Assembly: GCF_010015585.1 (NCBI RefSeq)
Contig: NW_022985067.1
Location: forward strand, 1,934,940-1,998,939
Direction of reading: 5' to 3'
Length of the DNA: 64,000 nucleotides
Source of the DNA: Eremomyces bilateralis CBS 781.70
Taxonomy: Eukaryota > Ascomycota > Dothideomycetes > Eremomycetales > Eremomycetaceae
Below, one piece after another: positions 45,379 to 56,674 of the stretch. The translations under genes and the position numbers were made by a program. The notes beneath the pieces are model-generated. The model was given only the letters and a program-made list of their open reading frames with translations. It was not told where the DNA came from and did not search any database. Each line of letters opens with the position of its first letter. Positions within the stretch are counted from its first letter, which is position 1.

Positions 45379-47178
45379 GGTGGGCGGATCCTATAGGAAC
45401 AGGGGGAGAATACTAGCACTGTGAAAGGGGCGACAATAGGCTTCTGGTACCGTAACTCCAGGTTTGATTAAGACAACGGCACATTTTAGAACGGTATGTA
45501 CTCATGCGTGGGCGTAACAGTGAACCCGGTCATTTGGCGGACTCCAAAGCTTTGGTGCAATGCGATGATGCTATAATGTGGTATTGTCGTAGAGCGTTTC
45601 TTGCAGAGAGTTTGGTAGACTCCTCTCGAGTCATGCGAGGGATATGAGATTATTTGCACATGATGTGGGAGGGGACAATGTTAGCAGAATGAATAGCGAA
45701 GATTCAGGAGAAATCAAAGTCGGGTCTTCACCTAAAATGATGGTGTTGAGGGCTTTTAGAAGGAACATGCAATCTGATGCTGTGGTGAATAATAATGGAG
45801 ATGATCAGCGACTGGAGAGTGGAGAACCAGACCTGGGTGATGAATGTGGCTGTGCGATGAAATATGCTGTGGCAGTGTAGGAGGACAAGCGTTTCAGCCT
45901 CAGGCAATCAGGCTACGAGACGCGGATCTGACGCGCTTGTTCCTCATTCAGTTGTTCTGTTATGCTCTCCATCACAATATCATAATAATAGTACCTCAAT
46001 TGATCCAACCGTCGTGCTTTGGATTAATTACTTGCAAATGATATTAAAACACCTCGGGTACTTACTTTTTTGGTTATAACTAAGATTGCATTGTTGGAAG
46101 CACTGACCTAGCCACGCACCTGGAACCACCTCTCAAATCGGCGGGTTCATCACCTCCAACGCCCCAGCAACCGCCTACACTGTGGGTGCCCTGGGTGGTC
46201 TGTGATGTTGGAACTTGGATGGCAGCGATGGCTCGTAGAAGTCGAAGTGAGCAATTGAGCACGCCCAAGTAAACAGGAAGTGGCAGCGTGCCCAATGGAT
46301 TCGGGATTCTACTTATCAAGGCATTTAAATTTTCAAGTGGAAGAATCCAACCTAGCCCTTGTTTACCTAAATCCTATAACCTATGGTTTCAGCAAACATC
46401 AATTTGTTGTGTTGGATTTGAAGGTCAGAAGGTAGCATCGTCGCATTGAGGACCCCCGCTGGCAGCCCAACAACCTTGATCAAAGTTGGGGGAGTTCCCG
46501 CCTCCCGGCTCCCGTCAACACCCCAACACTCCCCGCTCCCTTCAGTCGCTTGTTCAGAAAGTCAACATGCAGTCCTGCTGAAGTATGGTAATGCTCCTCC
46601 GTAGCATCAGAGTGAGCGAATCATCGTCCAGTCATCGTCCCCCATCCCTGAAGAACTAGGAATCTGCACTAGGAATCTGCACCAGCCAACGGGAGACGAC
46701 GTTGCCGGACCTCATCTGTCGCTTTCCTCTTTCCTTCTCTTTCCTCGTCAGCGTTTCTTAACCTTTACATCCTCTTTCTCTCTCGCTTCTCAGGGTTGAA
46801 ACCAGGACCACCATCACCACCCCCCGTCCATGCGCGCTACATCGCTTTATCGTCGTATAACCGTATCGCCCCGGGGTGGATGAGTGGGCCGAACGAGTGA
46901 GCGAGGTTGTGTGCTCGTTGTTGGTCGGCGTCGTCGATGTGTGATTTGTTGTCGTCGAAGTCACTACACCCATCGAACGAACGAACCGCCGGTCGCTCCT
47001 GCCGCGTTTTGCGTGTTTTGCGCTTCACTTCCTCCCCCGCGCCTTCCTAACTCGACTTCCCTTCCAACTTCACTTCCTTTCTCTTCTTCCTCCTGTTCTT
47101 CCTCTTCATTTCCCCCGGAAACTGCCATTCTCATCATAAATCATCATTACCGTCACTGTCACCGTCACCGTCGCCATC
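45379..47178. other. Divergent intergenic region MED16 / sirtuin
   Basis: About 1.8 kb. The right end (46700-47178) is CT-rich and looks like the 5' leader of the sirtuin gene. A 78-codon + strand ORF at 45644-45880 has no family resemblance. No RNA gene or repeat recognised. Confidence 0.5.
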
Positions 47179-49477
47179 ATGGATCTCGACCGCGACTCCG
47201 ATCGAAGCAGCTCACCGCTGTCTTCTCTCGCCTCCCGTTCTCCCTCGCCTCCACCCGACTATTCCTTTCACCATTATCTTTCGCCAATGTCGTCGCAACA
47301 GTCCTCAAATCGCGGTTCGCCAACTCCCCGCATCACCAACCCCACAACCACCGATGCCGAAGGCCCTCCACCTCCCAAACGAAGGCGCGTTGCTGGTCCA
47401 AAGATTCGTGAGACTTTGCGATTGGACCTCAGCGTCACCCCAACTCCCGATGGCCAGGACAAACCGATTGAAGCTCTGATGAAACTCCTGCATGGCAAGA
47501 AGAAGGTCGTTGTAATTGCCGGTGCTGGAATCTCCGTCTCCGCTGGGAGTAAGAACCCATCCGAATTTGTGCCTCGTCTCGTCGAATCCTCGCTGATAGT
47601 GATTAGTTCCCGATTTCCGATCCAAAGAAGGCCTTTTTCAGACTCTTAGGTCGGATTACAAGTTGAAATCCTCTGGCAAAGACTTGTTCGACGCCTCCGT
47701 CTACAGTCAGGACTCCTCGACCTCCAGCTTCCACCACATGGTGCGAGAAATGTCAGCAAAGACCCGCGAAGCCCAACCGACACCCTTTCATCACCTTCTC
47801 GCCAGGCTCGCTCATGAGGGCCGCTTGCTGCGCCTGTACACCCAAAACGTGGACGGCATCGAGACCTCTATGGAGCCATTGCAGACTAGGGTCCCGCTTC
47901 AGAAGCCATGGCCCAAGACCGTCCAACTCCACGGAAGCCTCGAAAAAATGGTGTGCAGCAAATGCAAGACCCTTTCCGAATTTGACGGTTCTCTTTTCGA
48001 TGGTCCGGAAGCGCCTCTGTGCAAGCAGTGCGAAACCGACGACTTCACCCGCACCAACTACGCTGGAAAGCGCTCGCATGGAATTGGCCGATTACGTCCC
48101 CGCATGGTCCTGTACAATGAACACAACCCGGACGAGGAGGCCATTGGCGAAGTATCGTCGGCCGATCTGCGCACGCGCCCCGATGCTCTGATAGTGGTTG
48201 GCACCACCCTCAAAGTCTATGGCATCCGAAAACTCGCGAAAGAGCTGGCAGGCGTTGTACGAGGTCGTCGTGACGGTCTCACGGTGTGGATTAACCATGG
48301 TCGGGAACCTAGTGGATACGGTCTCGAGAACTGCTGGGATATTATCGTCAAGGGTCCCTGCGATGAAGTTGCTCGCCTCGCTGCCATGCCGAAATGGAAC
48401 GAGGATCCAACATCGGATGAAACCCGCGCCCCGTCCGATAAATCCAGCCCATTCATGGGCGTTTTCCTCGGGAAATCGAAAGGCGCCAGCAGTATCCCTA
48501 CACCAATTGCAAGCCCGAAGACCGAAGTCGCCATAGATTCGAATCTTGCTTCGCTGGACGAGAAGTCGGTGTCTTCTCTCCAACTAAACGGGGACAATGA
48601 TGGTGCAGATGGAAAGACAATGAAACCGGAATCAACCTCCATTGTAGACATGCTGAAGTCTCAAAAGCCAAGCACAAAGGTCAATGTCGTGAAGAAAGGG
48701 GCTCCTAAGAAGAATACCCAGCCTAAGCGGGCGAAGCGGGCTGCGTCTGGCAAGAGCAAGAAAGAGAAAGCGACAGTGGGGAATAATAAAACACTCACAA
48801 ATACCTTTAGCGTGTCGAAGAAATCCAAACAGCCCGCAAATGTCAAACCGGTCAAAAAGGAGAGTGCTGAGGTTGAACATGCCGTCATACCAGCGCCTGG
48901 CAACGACAGCAAAGAGGTAGCAACCTCTGTGCTCCAAAACGACGACAATGCACCCAGGCCGCGATCCCACATCGACCAAAACGACAACAATGCAGCCAAG
49001 CTGCGGTCTCACATCCCGGTCACTCACACCCCCTCGAAATTCACTTCATCCCTTCAACTTCCCGATCCCTTCGCCATCGAATCATCGCAATCCCGCTTGG
49101 AATCGCAAGAAAATATTGGGCAGGCAGCGGCAATCATAAAGCCTGAGCAACATTCTCCCCATCCTGACTCGCCTTCCCAGAGTCTTCATACTTCGCTTAG
49201 CTCAATTCCCTTGAAGCGATCTGGCCCCAAAATTTCCAAGTCTGATGACGGTTCGGGCACCGATGGTTCGTCCAACAGGGACAGGATTGAACTTATCGAT
49301 GGTAGTCGAGTGCCGGCCGAGGGCTCATTCATGAGTATATCGTATAGCGATGCTCGAATGCACCATATTCCCACCGGAGTAGACGCCGATGTCTATCCAC
49401 TTGAGGCGCCACCCAACCCGGATGATATCCCATTGGCGCAACTTTTCCCACCGAAGCGTATATCTTCAACGATCTAA
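47179..49477 (+). CDS. Sirtuin, Hst3/Hst4-type NAD-dependent histone deacetylase
   Basis: Two exons, 47179-47548 and 47607-49477, give 746 aa. The junction restores the sirtuin core GAGISVSAGIPDFRS (GAGIS at 115-119). TQNVDGIE and the catalytic His232 in VQLHGS follow, with the zinc site Cys240/Cys243 (VCSKC) and Cys262/Cys265 (LCKQC). GTTLKV and the C-terminal Rossmann part (TVWINHGREPSG) complete the domain. A nuclear-localisation-like PPPPKRRRV lies at 65-71. The domain organisation matches Hst3/Hst4, which remove H3K56 acetylation and silence or protect chromatin. After residue about 420 the protein is disordered, with a Lys/Ala/Pro-rich stretch. The downstream ORF at 49673 is in the same frame; see findings. 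Confidence 0.9.
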
Positions 49478-49672
49478 GTCACTTAATTCATTTTAGCTGA
49501 TGCCGGTACAGGTCTCCCTCGACGCGCCAACAAGCTGGGTCATTCAAAATTCATCCTTCTCCGGGGGAATCTACCCCGGATTGCAGCCTGTCGCCACCGC
49601 CTACTTGTCCTGGGGGGCCATCATGTCAAAACCGCGAATCCCCTTCATCTGAAGAAGCTCAGACTCTACAGA

Positions 49673-50320
49673 ATGCCTCTGTGGCAGCTCAGGAAAGAGA
49701 CCATCAAAGCGTTCAAAAGCCGCCCGCTTACTCTCGACGGGAGGGAGTTCGTACCGACCGATGAACCTAATGAATTCAGAGGCGTGATCAAGCGGAGCCT
49801 GCGAGCTTGGATCCGGTATGTGACGGCGAAACATGGAACTTCATTAGAGAAGGCAGCAGCACGTGCTGGGCGGCAGCGGATCACCAATCGTCTATCCCCG
49901 CTGCACGTCACCTTCCAAGCAAGCTCTGCCATTCCGATGAAGAGCGAGATTTACACTGCTCGACATGGGAATGGAAAGGAGGTCAAGCGTCCTCAGCTGC
50001 CTCTTTTGACCAAGACAAGAGGACGTCTTACTACTCGCCCGCCTTATAGCCCTATCACTCCGATGCAGCACGAAGAGCTAGACAATCGCAAGAGGGAGGA
50101 GAGCCCTGGTGTGCAGAGGTCCACACGGATGAAGAAGAAGTCAGCTTCACCAGAAAGCGATTCTAGCCCTTCTAGCCCCATTCGTAAGGCGACTAGTGCT
50201 GGCACCAGCTCCACGCGGATGCGGAGGATTAGCAATGAGGAGGTCATGCGGATCCCTGGCGTCCTCAATGAGGCGGATCCCAAGACAGTGAAATGGACTG
50301 TTGGGGCGATCGGACTTTAG
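49673..50320 (+). CDS. Hypothetical basic protein or 3' extension of the sirtuin gene
   Basis: 215 codons from the ATG at 49673 (purine at -3). The product is very basic, with KAFKSRPLTLDGREFVP early, a Ser/Pro/Lys-rich middle and an ordered-looking end (EVMRIPGVLNEADPKTVKW). I recognise no domain. The frame is the same as that of the sirtuin and is open upstream to 49487, which adds about 62 residues (including KLGHSKFILLRGNLPRIA) lacking an ATG. It could be an independent gene in tandem, or the last exon of the sirtuin if the 39-nt stretch 49458-49496 is an intron. Real coding is likely; the gene boundary is not settled. Confidence 0.5.
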   Translation: MPLWQLRKETIKAFKSRPLTLDGREFVPTDEPNEFRGVIKRSLRAWIRYVTAKHGTSLEKAAARAGRQRITNRLSPLHVTFQASSAIPMKSEIYTARHGNGKEVKRPQLPLLTKTRGRLTTRPPYSPITPMQHEELDNRKREESPGVQRSTRMKKKSASPESDSSPSSPIRKATSAGTSSTRMRRISNEEVMRIPGVLNEADPKTVKWTVGAIGL

Positions 50321-51286
50321 AAGGGTGTTGATGGATACGGGTGTTCTTGGTTCTAAGGTTTCGCACTCCATGTCTCACGGATGCATTCGTCACACATACC
50401 TTTACCATGATCACGATCGACACGAAAGGAGCAGAGTTAAGGCTTCCTCCTTGTCGTCATCGTCGCATTTTTATAATCTCCTTCCCTTCGATCCTGCACT
50501 ATCACACGACAGGACTCGCAGGTCTACCCACGGTGGACCTTCCAAGTCTATCGAATATCCTGCATCAGCATTTTGGAGTGTTGTTGAGGAGCATATGGCG
50601 GCTACAGTGAGGGTTAGAGACTTTCAGGGAATTTGTGGCATTGCTGTGTTCTTCAGCACTTGCTTCAGCTATACTCAGTGGCAGTCCTATTTTGTGGAGG
50701 ATTTGTCCATTCAGGAGCATTATACCCTTTACCGCTACCTGATGGTTTTGTTGTTGTCGCGACCACGGAGATGGCGGCACTTAATCCAATCTATTATTCA
50801 TTGCAATGCTTCGTTTGGACTGATCGTTTCGTATGGATCTCTGATTTCATCAACCATTCGCTTGAGCCTGCATGAGCTGCAGCGCCTACCTGCAGGAGCG
50901 ATCTCAACTGGTCCAACAGTACGCCACCCATTGGAAACAGAATGGCGGTAGCAGAATCTTCAGGGCCCCGTAAACTAGGGGCAGATCGAGCAAGACCGGC
51001 CAATAAAGCGATGAATCTATCATAGTCTAAAGGAGCCCAAAATACGCCGGCATGGATGCTGACGCAACCCCTCCAACCCCAGATTCAGTCAATCTCCCCG
51101 ACGTACAAGTACTGAGAGCATCCAGCGACAATGCTAGCCTGACTCGCTCCTGTAAGTACGATAAACCAGTTGACCACTTCAAAAAGTTGCTCAATTAGCT
51201 GTGAGAGCCGGTCTCCGCCAACAAAGTACGATTCTCCCTAACGAAGCTCCCCTCCGGATTTGGCACCTCCTTGGCATCACCCCACC
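50321..51286. other. Intergenic, upstream of PLC-X gene
   Basis: Nearly 1 kb. A 216-codon + strand frame at 50301-50951 overlaps open frames on the other strand and lacks family features, so I do not call it. Near the right end an ATG at 51052 opens 33 codons up to a GTAAGT (51152), with TCAATTAG ending at 51198. This is a possible intron in the 5' leader of the next gene. Confidence 0.45.
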
Positions 51287-52708
51287 ATGGCCCCTCACAT
51301 CACCATCCGCAACTTGACCTCCGACTCCATAACCGTCGTCCTCCTCGAACGTTTCTCTCCCCCAGGCCATGACGACCCCGGCCACGTCAAGAAGTTGAGC
51401 AGCCTCACCCGCAATGTCACCGAGTTCGTCTCCAACGCCACCGGCCTTTCCTCCCTTGGTCCTCCATCCCGAAAACTCCCCGACAACGCCCAACCCTATG
51501 CCCGTCAAGATGTCGACCTCCCCTTGGACTCCTTTGCGGCACGAAGCACGGATCTAGCGCCAACAGACCGGTCGGCAGACGACATCGCCCGCCTCACGGT
51601 TTCCGTCGACAACCAGCGCTACCGCATCGACGTGCCTGGGCCGCAACCCAAATATGGCAGCCAGACCTTCACCCCCTTGGACCAAAGCCCCCGACGGGAG
51701 CTGACGGGCATCTGGCTCTCGGGCTCCTCCACCCTGGCGGTATACTCCTCCGCCCATCTCGACAGCTGGATGCGTGAACTGCCCGACCACCTCCCCTTAT
51801 CCGCGCTCTCCATTCCCGGCACACACAATAGTCCGACCTGTCATTCCGCGCTTCCCTCGGTCCGCTGCCAGGCCGTCTCCCCACGCGAGCAGCTTCTCAA
51901 CGGTGTGCGATTCTTCGACGTCCGCGTGCAGCCCGAGGAGCCGGAGAACCCGAACCACGACGGCCTGGTCCTCGTGCACGGCGTGTTCCCCATCAGCTTG
52001 ACGGGGAAAAAGCACTTCCGGGACCTCATGAACGAGAGCTTGGAGTTCCTGGACCAGCACCCCAGCGAGACGCTCATCATGTCGATCAAGCGCGAGGGAC
52101 CCGGCACGCACAACGATGCGCAGCTGGCGGAGAAGTTGGCGAGGCATTATGCCGGGGACGAGGGGAAGTGGTTCACGCAACCGAGGGTCCCAACGCTGGG
52201 GGAGGCCCGGGGTAAGATCGTCCTGTTCCGCCGGTTTGGACTGTCCGATGAATTGAGACAACGGAACGATGGACGCGGGTGGGGAGGCCTGAATGCGGAG
52301 AACTGGGCATACAATACCCAGGACTGTGAGACCGGCGATGTGCGCGTGCAGGATTTCTGCGAGGTGCTAGATACCGTGAATATTGATGATAAGATCAAAT
52401 ATGTGACCGAGCATCTGGCACGGGCAGGCGGCGTGACATGGCCAACGGAAGGCGATACCGGGAAAGTGTTTGTGAACTTTTTGACCGCTAGCAATTTCTG
52501 GAGTCCCGGTTGCTGGCCGGATAAGATTGCTGCGAAGCTTAATCCGGCCGCAATAGATTTTTTGGCAGGCAAGCAGCAGCATGGGGATCAGGGTGATTGG
52601 GGTACTGGGATCGTGGTCATGGATTGGGTTGGAGATGAAGGCGACTGGGACTTGGTCAGGGCAGTAGTGGGTATGAATGCGAGGATTATGAAGAGGACAA
52701 GACGATGA
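51287..52708 (+). CDS. PI-PLC X-domain phosphodiesterase
   Basis: 473 aa, single exon, from the first ATG after an in-frame stop at 51239. The N-terminal 140 residues form a beta-rich fungal-type domain (HITIRNLTSDSITVVLLERF). The PLC-X core follows with the catalytic His180 in SIPGTHNSPTCH, Asp211 in RFFDVRVQ and second His231 in LVLVHGVFP. The C-terminal part has FVNFLTASNFWSPGCWPDKIA and GIVVMDWVG. This is the architecture of bacterial-like and eukaryotic atypical PI-PLCs (no PH, EF or C2 domains), which cleave phosphatidylinositol to cyclic inositol phosphate. No signal peptide is seen, so a cytosolic enzyme is likely. Converges with UTP3 (132 bp between stops). Confidence 0.9.
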   Translation: MAPHITIRNLTSDSITVVLLERFSPPGHDDPGHVKKLSSLTRNVTEFVSNATGLSSLGPPSRKLPDNAQPYARQDVDLPLDSFAARSTDLAPTDRSADDIARLTVSVDNQRYRIDVPGPQPKYGSQTFTPLDQSPRRELTGIWLSGSSTLAVYSSAHLDSWMRELPDHLPLSALSIPGTHNSPTCHSALPSVRCQAVSPREQLLNGVRFFDVRVQPEEPENPNHDGLVLVHGVFPISLTGKKHFRDLMNESLEFLDQHPSETLIMSIKREGPGTHNDAQLAEKLARHYAGDEGKWFTQPRVPTLGEARGKIVLFRRFGLSDELRQRNDGRGWGGLNAENWAYNTQDCETGDVRVQDFCEVLDTVNIDDKIKYVTEHLARAGGVTWPTEGDTGKVFVNFLTASNFWSPGCWPDKIAAKLNPAAIDFLAGKQQHGDQGDWGTGIVVMDWVGDEGDWDLVRAVVGMNARIMKRTRR

Positions 52709-52840
52709 TCTAAGAATGAGTTTGCTGGTAGGAAAGCGTCAATTCCATCTTGGATGTTGATCGTAACGACATAGCCAAGATGCACAAAAGCCTCGGAAAT
52801 GATACCGTATTTCTTGCCACGACGTTCCCACTCTGCCCGA

Positions 52841-54851
52841 TTATAACTTCCTCGACTTGACCAACCCTCTCTTGATACCCGTCAACTCTCCACCGTAACC
52901 GCCTCGTGCTTCTCCGCTTGTAAACACCGATTTAATACTCTTCAACTTCTTCTGCCTCTCCTCATACTTCTTCCGCTTCTTCACACGCGGATTTCGCACG
53001 TCCTTCTTCCTCTTCGGCGCCAACCCCTTATTCTTCTCAATCTGATACGTGATCTTCCGCTTGCCATCCGGGCCGACGACCTCGACCGGTACCACCTGCG
53101 CGTTCAGTTTGTCTGCCTTCACCTGCATCGCCGCCATGGCTTTGTCATCCTTCTTCTTCTTGTTGCGGTTGGCAATGTAGTCGTAGTAGTCGTCCTCATC
53201 ATCAATTGCCGACCTGGATGCTTCGGCCTCGTCTTCACTGCCACTTTCCGCGCCCAGCACCTCTTTGCCTTCTGCCTTCTTCTTTCCGCGCGTCTCAGCC
53301 TCCTTGTTCAACCGTTCCACGCGATCTCGCCAGCGCTCTCTGTATGGCAAATCGTCGTCACCTTGTCCTTGTCCAGCCCGGTCCTTCTTCAGTTCCCGTT
53401 GAGCTATCTGTGAGGTATAGAACCGGAGACTCTTCCTCTTGCGGGCCTTTTCTTTCGCCTCCGCTTCGGTCAGCGGTGCGGGCTCGCCGATGTCGTCATC
53501 GGATTCGATATCGTATCCATCCTTTTGAGTAGAAGCCACAGGGATAAGGGGATTTTGGGAGGCCGATGCTAGGAACTTGTTCATCTCTGCGATGCGCGCT
53601 TGTGTGCGCCGGGTTGCCTCGGCTGCTTGTTCGTCGATGACACGCTTCTTTGGCTTCCCGTCTCGCTTCTCCGTTCCTCGAGATTCCGCATCTTCCAGTT
53701 CACTCAGAAGCTGTCCGTTCGGAATACTTGGAGACACTAGGGGGGATGAAGAATGATCGGACAGGTACTCCGTTGCCATGTCACCAACAGCTGGACTCGA
53801 AGGAATAGACACTTCCATCTCCTTGACTTTGAGCCAGAGGTCTCTGCATCGCATCAGCATGTCCATGATGCCATGCTCTCGCATCTCTACAGGGGACCTC
53901 GCCAGCGCAGCATCCTCTTTCGCAGCAGGAGATGTGAGGATCACGAAATACATCGTCAATGCCGCCAGATATGAATCAGCCGTCCGGAATGCCGTGACTG
54001 CGAATGGCGTGTCATTCCGTTGTATATTCGATTTCGCTTTTTGCGCAGCTTTTGCCTCTGCAGCAAGCGTTGGGCGTATCCGACGGAGGTCGTTCCATTC
54101 TTGTGCCAGGTATTCGAACTCGGGATATCGCGCTTTAAGCAGCTTCAGTCTCTCGGTCGGGCCCATGTCGTCCGTTACGGTAATGTCGGGCAAAACTTCC
54201 GTGACCACTCCCGCACCGAGAACCGCCTTCTCTTCTTTGCCAGCAAGCTTCCAGGTAGACTCGTCGAAACCATAGTCTGCATCGTCCAATGCTTCGAGAT
54301 GTTTCTTTTGCAATCGAAGGGCTTCGGCCTCTTCGTCGAGCGCATCTTGTTCGGTCTCGATGACATCGGCGTCGTAGTAACTCTCCTTATTCTTGCCCCA
54401 GTGGTGGAGATCTTCCCCGTCCTCATCATCCTCTGGCGTGTCCCTGAGTCCGTCGCGGAGACCAGGTTTCGATGTGTAATTGCCATTTCGAGGCTCAAGC
54501 ATGCCCTCTTCCCCTTCGTCGTCGTATTCGTCAACATCGGAGGATTCGTCATCGTAGGCTAAAACTTCTTCATCGGACGCTTGGAGGAACTCATCTGCTA
54601 CTGTCAGCAAATCCGTTCTACAGATACTTCCCATGGGATAATGACCAACCTTCTTCTGCAAGCCGTCTCCTCCGCTTTGCCTGCGGACCTTCGTCTAGCA
54701 GAACCTTGTCTTGATTCAAGTGGAACTCATCCTCCGAGTCCGCAACATCTTCGTAGGAATTGATACGAAGCTTCGATTGACTTGGGTCAATCTCGTCGAA
54801 TGACTTTGGCTGTGCTGGAGCACGACCCGAAGCCTTTCGCTTTTTAGCCAT
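52841..54851 (-). CDS. UTP3: UTP3/SAS10, small-subunit processome component
   Basis: Two exons, 54650-54851 and 52841-54600, give 653 aa. The start MAKKRKASGRAPAQ and acidic first half (DEEVLAYDDESSDVDEYDDEGEEG) are typical. A Sas10/Utp3 helical domain follows (LKLLKARYPEFEYLAQEW to RTADSYLAALTMYFVIL). The C-terminal Sas10 domain holds the conserved KRKKDVRNPRVKKRKKYEE and GIKRGLVKSRKL end. The protein acts in the nucleolus in the U3 snoRNP/90S pre-ribosome for 18S rRNA maturation. The intron's 3' end offers three tandem acceptors (exon start 54600, 54597 or 54594), all in frame. Divergent from the KDSR gene (390 bp). Confidence 0.92.
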
Positions 54852-55241
54852 GGCGGGTTCCTTGATGCAGTCAAAAATGGGAGCCCAGGATCCCAAATTT
54901 GTGCAGGTATGGAGTAGGTTGATATTTGATAGAATTGCGTTGGAGCGGCGGCGATGGAAAAGTGCGGCGAAATTTGTGAAGTCCCCGCAACATCCAATAA
55001 CCAATTCTTGCTCTAACGGTTCTGGTTTTAGCGCCAACCAAGATAGCGAATTATTAGATTTATTACATGTGGTGGTCGAAGTGGATTGCAGGTCAGGACT
55101 TGCCGAATCGGACTCAAGGACTCAGGGAGGAGTAATATTCAGGTTTAACGGTCTGGTCACTGCGTTGGAATGCTGATGGAAGGATCTCTCCGCTGCTGAC
55201 CGATTCCTTCATGTTTCTTACTTCATCGTATTCTGCTCGAC
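54852..55241. promoter_or_regulatory. Divergent promoter UTP3 / KDSR
   Basis: 390 bp shared upstream region with no coding support; no individual element could be assigned. Confidence 0.5.
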
Positions 55242-56386
55242 ATGGCCTTTGAAGTTTCCATTCAGGTACTTGTTTTTGTGACCCTCCTTACCATCGCGGC
55301 ATACATAGGCATGGGTTGGTTCTCAAGGAAATCCCATTTCCAAGTCAACGGACAGGTACGGTACCTTCCCTTTGGTTTAGTCTGAGAGTCTAATATTGAT
55401 AACATCCGATATAGACCGTGCTGATAACAGGCGCATCCCAAGGACTAGGAGAAGCCATCGGCTATCTACTTGCTTCCAAGGGTGCGAATGTGATCATCGT
55501 CGCGCGCGATGTCTCCAAACTCCAGAAAGCCCTCGAGTTCATCCGCTCCGGCGCGAAATCCCCTTCCCAACGATTCGAATACTTAAGTGCCGACGTGACT
55601 TCCGAGGACGAAAACAACAAGCTCCTGGCCAAAGCGACGGAATGGAACAATGGAAATCCGCCCGACATCATCTGGGCATGTGCCGGCGTGTCGCATCCGG
55701 GGTTGTTCATGGATATCTCGACCAAGACCTTGCGGGACCAAATGGACATCAATTACTGGGCCGCGACGTACCTCCTTCATGGCGCGCTGAAAATTTGGCT
55801 GGGGCCCCTCCTCGATGGCTCCTCAAGCGCTACAACTACCTCCCGGTCACCGTCGTCCCCGGCCGGCAAGAAAAAGCCGCGTCACTTCATCCTCACCTCC
55901 TCCGTCCTCGCATACTGCGGCATCGCGGGATACTCTCCATATTCCCCCGCGAAAGCCGCCCTCCGCTCGCTATGCGATACCTTGCGGCAAGAACTGCAGC
56001 TCTACACCGGCGCATACTCTTCGCACCCTGATTTCCGACCCGTCGACATCCGCATGACCACGCCGGCGAACATCCTTTCCCCCGGCTTCGAAAATGAGAA
56101 CAAGGTGAAGCACCCGGTCACGAAGATGTTGGAGGAAGGCGATCCGGCGCAGACGCCGAAGGTCGTGGCACAGGCATTGGTAGAGGGTCTGGAGAACGGG
56201 GAGTATATGCCGACGACAACATTGCTGAGCTGGGCCATGAAGGCGGGGAGCCTGAATGGGAGTCCGAGGATGTTAGGGGACGTGTTACTGAGCGGGCTTG
56301 CCGGGTGGATCTACTACTTCGTTGGACCGGACATGGAGGACAAGGTTCGGAAGTTTGGCCAGCAGAGAGGCGTACGGGTCTCATGA
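55242..56386 (+). CDS. TSC10: 3-ketodihydrosphingosine reductase (KSR1/TSC10)
   Basis: Two exons, 55242-55355 and 55415-56386, give 361 aa. Exon 1 encodes an N-terminal membrane anchor (VLVFVTLLTIAAYIGMGWF). Exon 2 opens with the SDR cofactor motif TGASQGLGEAIGYLLASKG (Gly44 to Gly50). CAGVSHPG, the catalytic Ser200/Ser201 and the Tyr214-x3-Lys218 pair in YSPAK follow. A second hydrophobic segment lies near the C-terminus (LLSGLAGWIYYFVG). The enzyme reduces 3-ketosphinganine with NADPH in the ER membrane, the second step of sphingolipid synthesis. An insertion of about 20 Ser/Thr/Pro/Lys residues precedes the catalytic Ser. Converges with the GPI-type gene at 56675. Confidence 0.92.
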
Positions 56387-56674
56387 GTACTTGCGCTTGA
56401 TGAAACAGCGAGGAATGTTGGCGTAATTGTAATGTGGTCTGTTGTAGTACATACTAGCCTATGGTTATATTACATCGGTCATCGTACTAAGGAGACATTC
56501 TATATACCCTCAAGTTTAGACATTATTCCCCAACGATCCCATCCAGTAGTCACTGACTGACTCCCCAAGGTATTTCAAACATAACCAATCCTTCCTTGCG
56601 TACGCCACTACCAATGTTCCCATGCGCTATCCATCAACGCGCGACGCCCCAAACCATTTTCTTCCGTCTTCCCA

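Noticed and set aside
45644-45880. 78-codon + strand ORF between MED16 and the sirtuin
   Set aside because: Short, no domain, no supporting splice or promoter signals.
46135-46204. Short + strand peptide ending ATAYTVGALGGL, resembling the end of a GPI-type protein
   Set aside because: No upstream exon or signal peptide found; too short to support as a gene or relic.
50301-50951. 216-codon + strand ORF after the hypothetical gene
   Set aside because: Frame overlaps the end of the preceding ORF, His/Ser/Leu-rich without motif, and competing frames are equally open.
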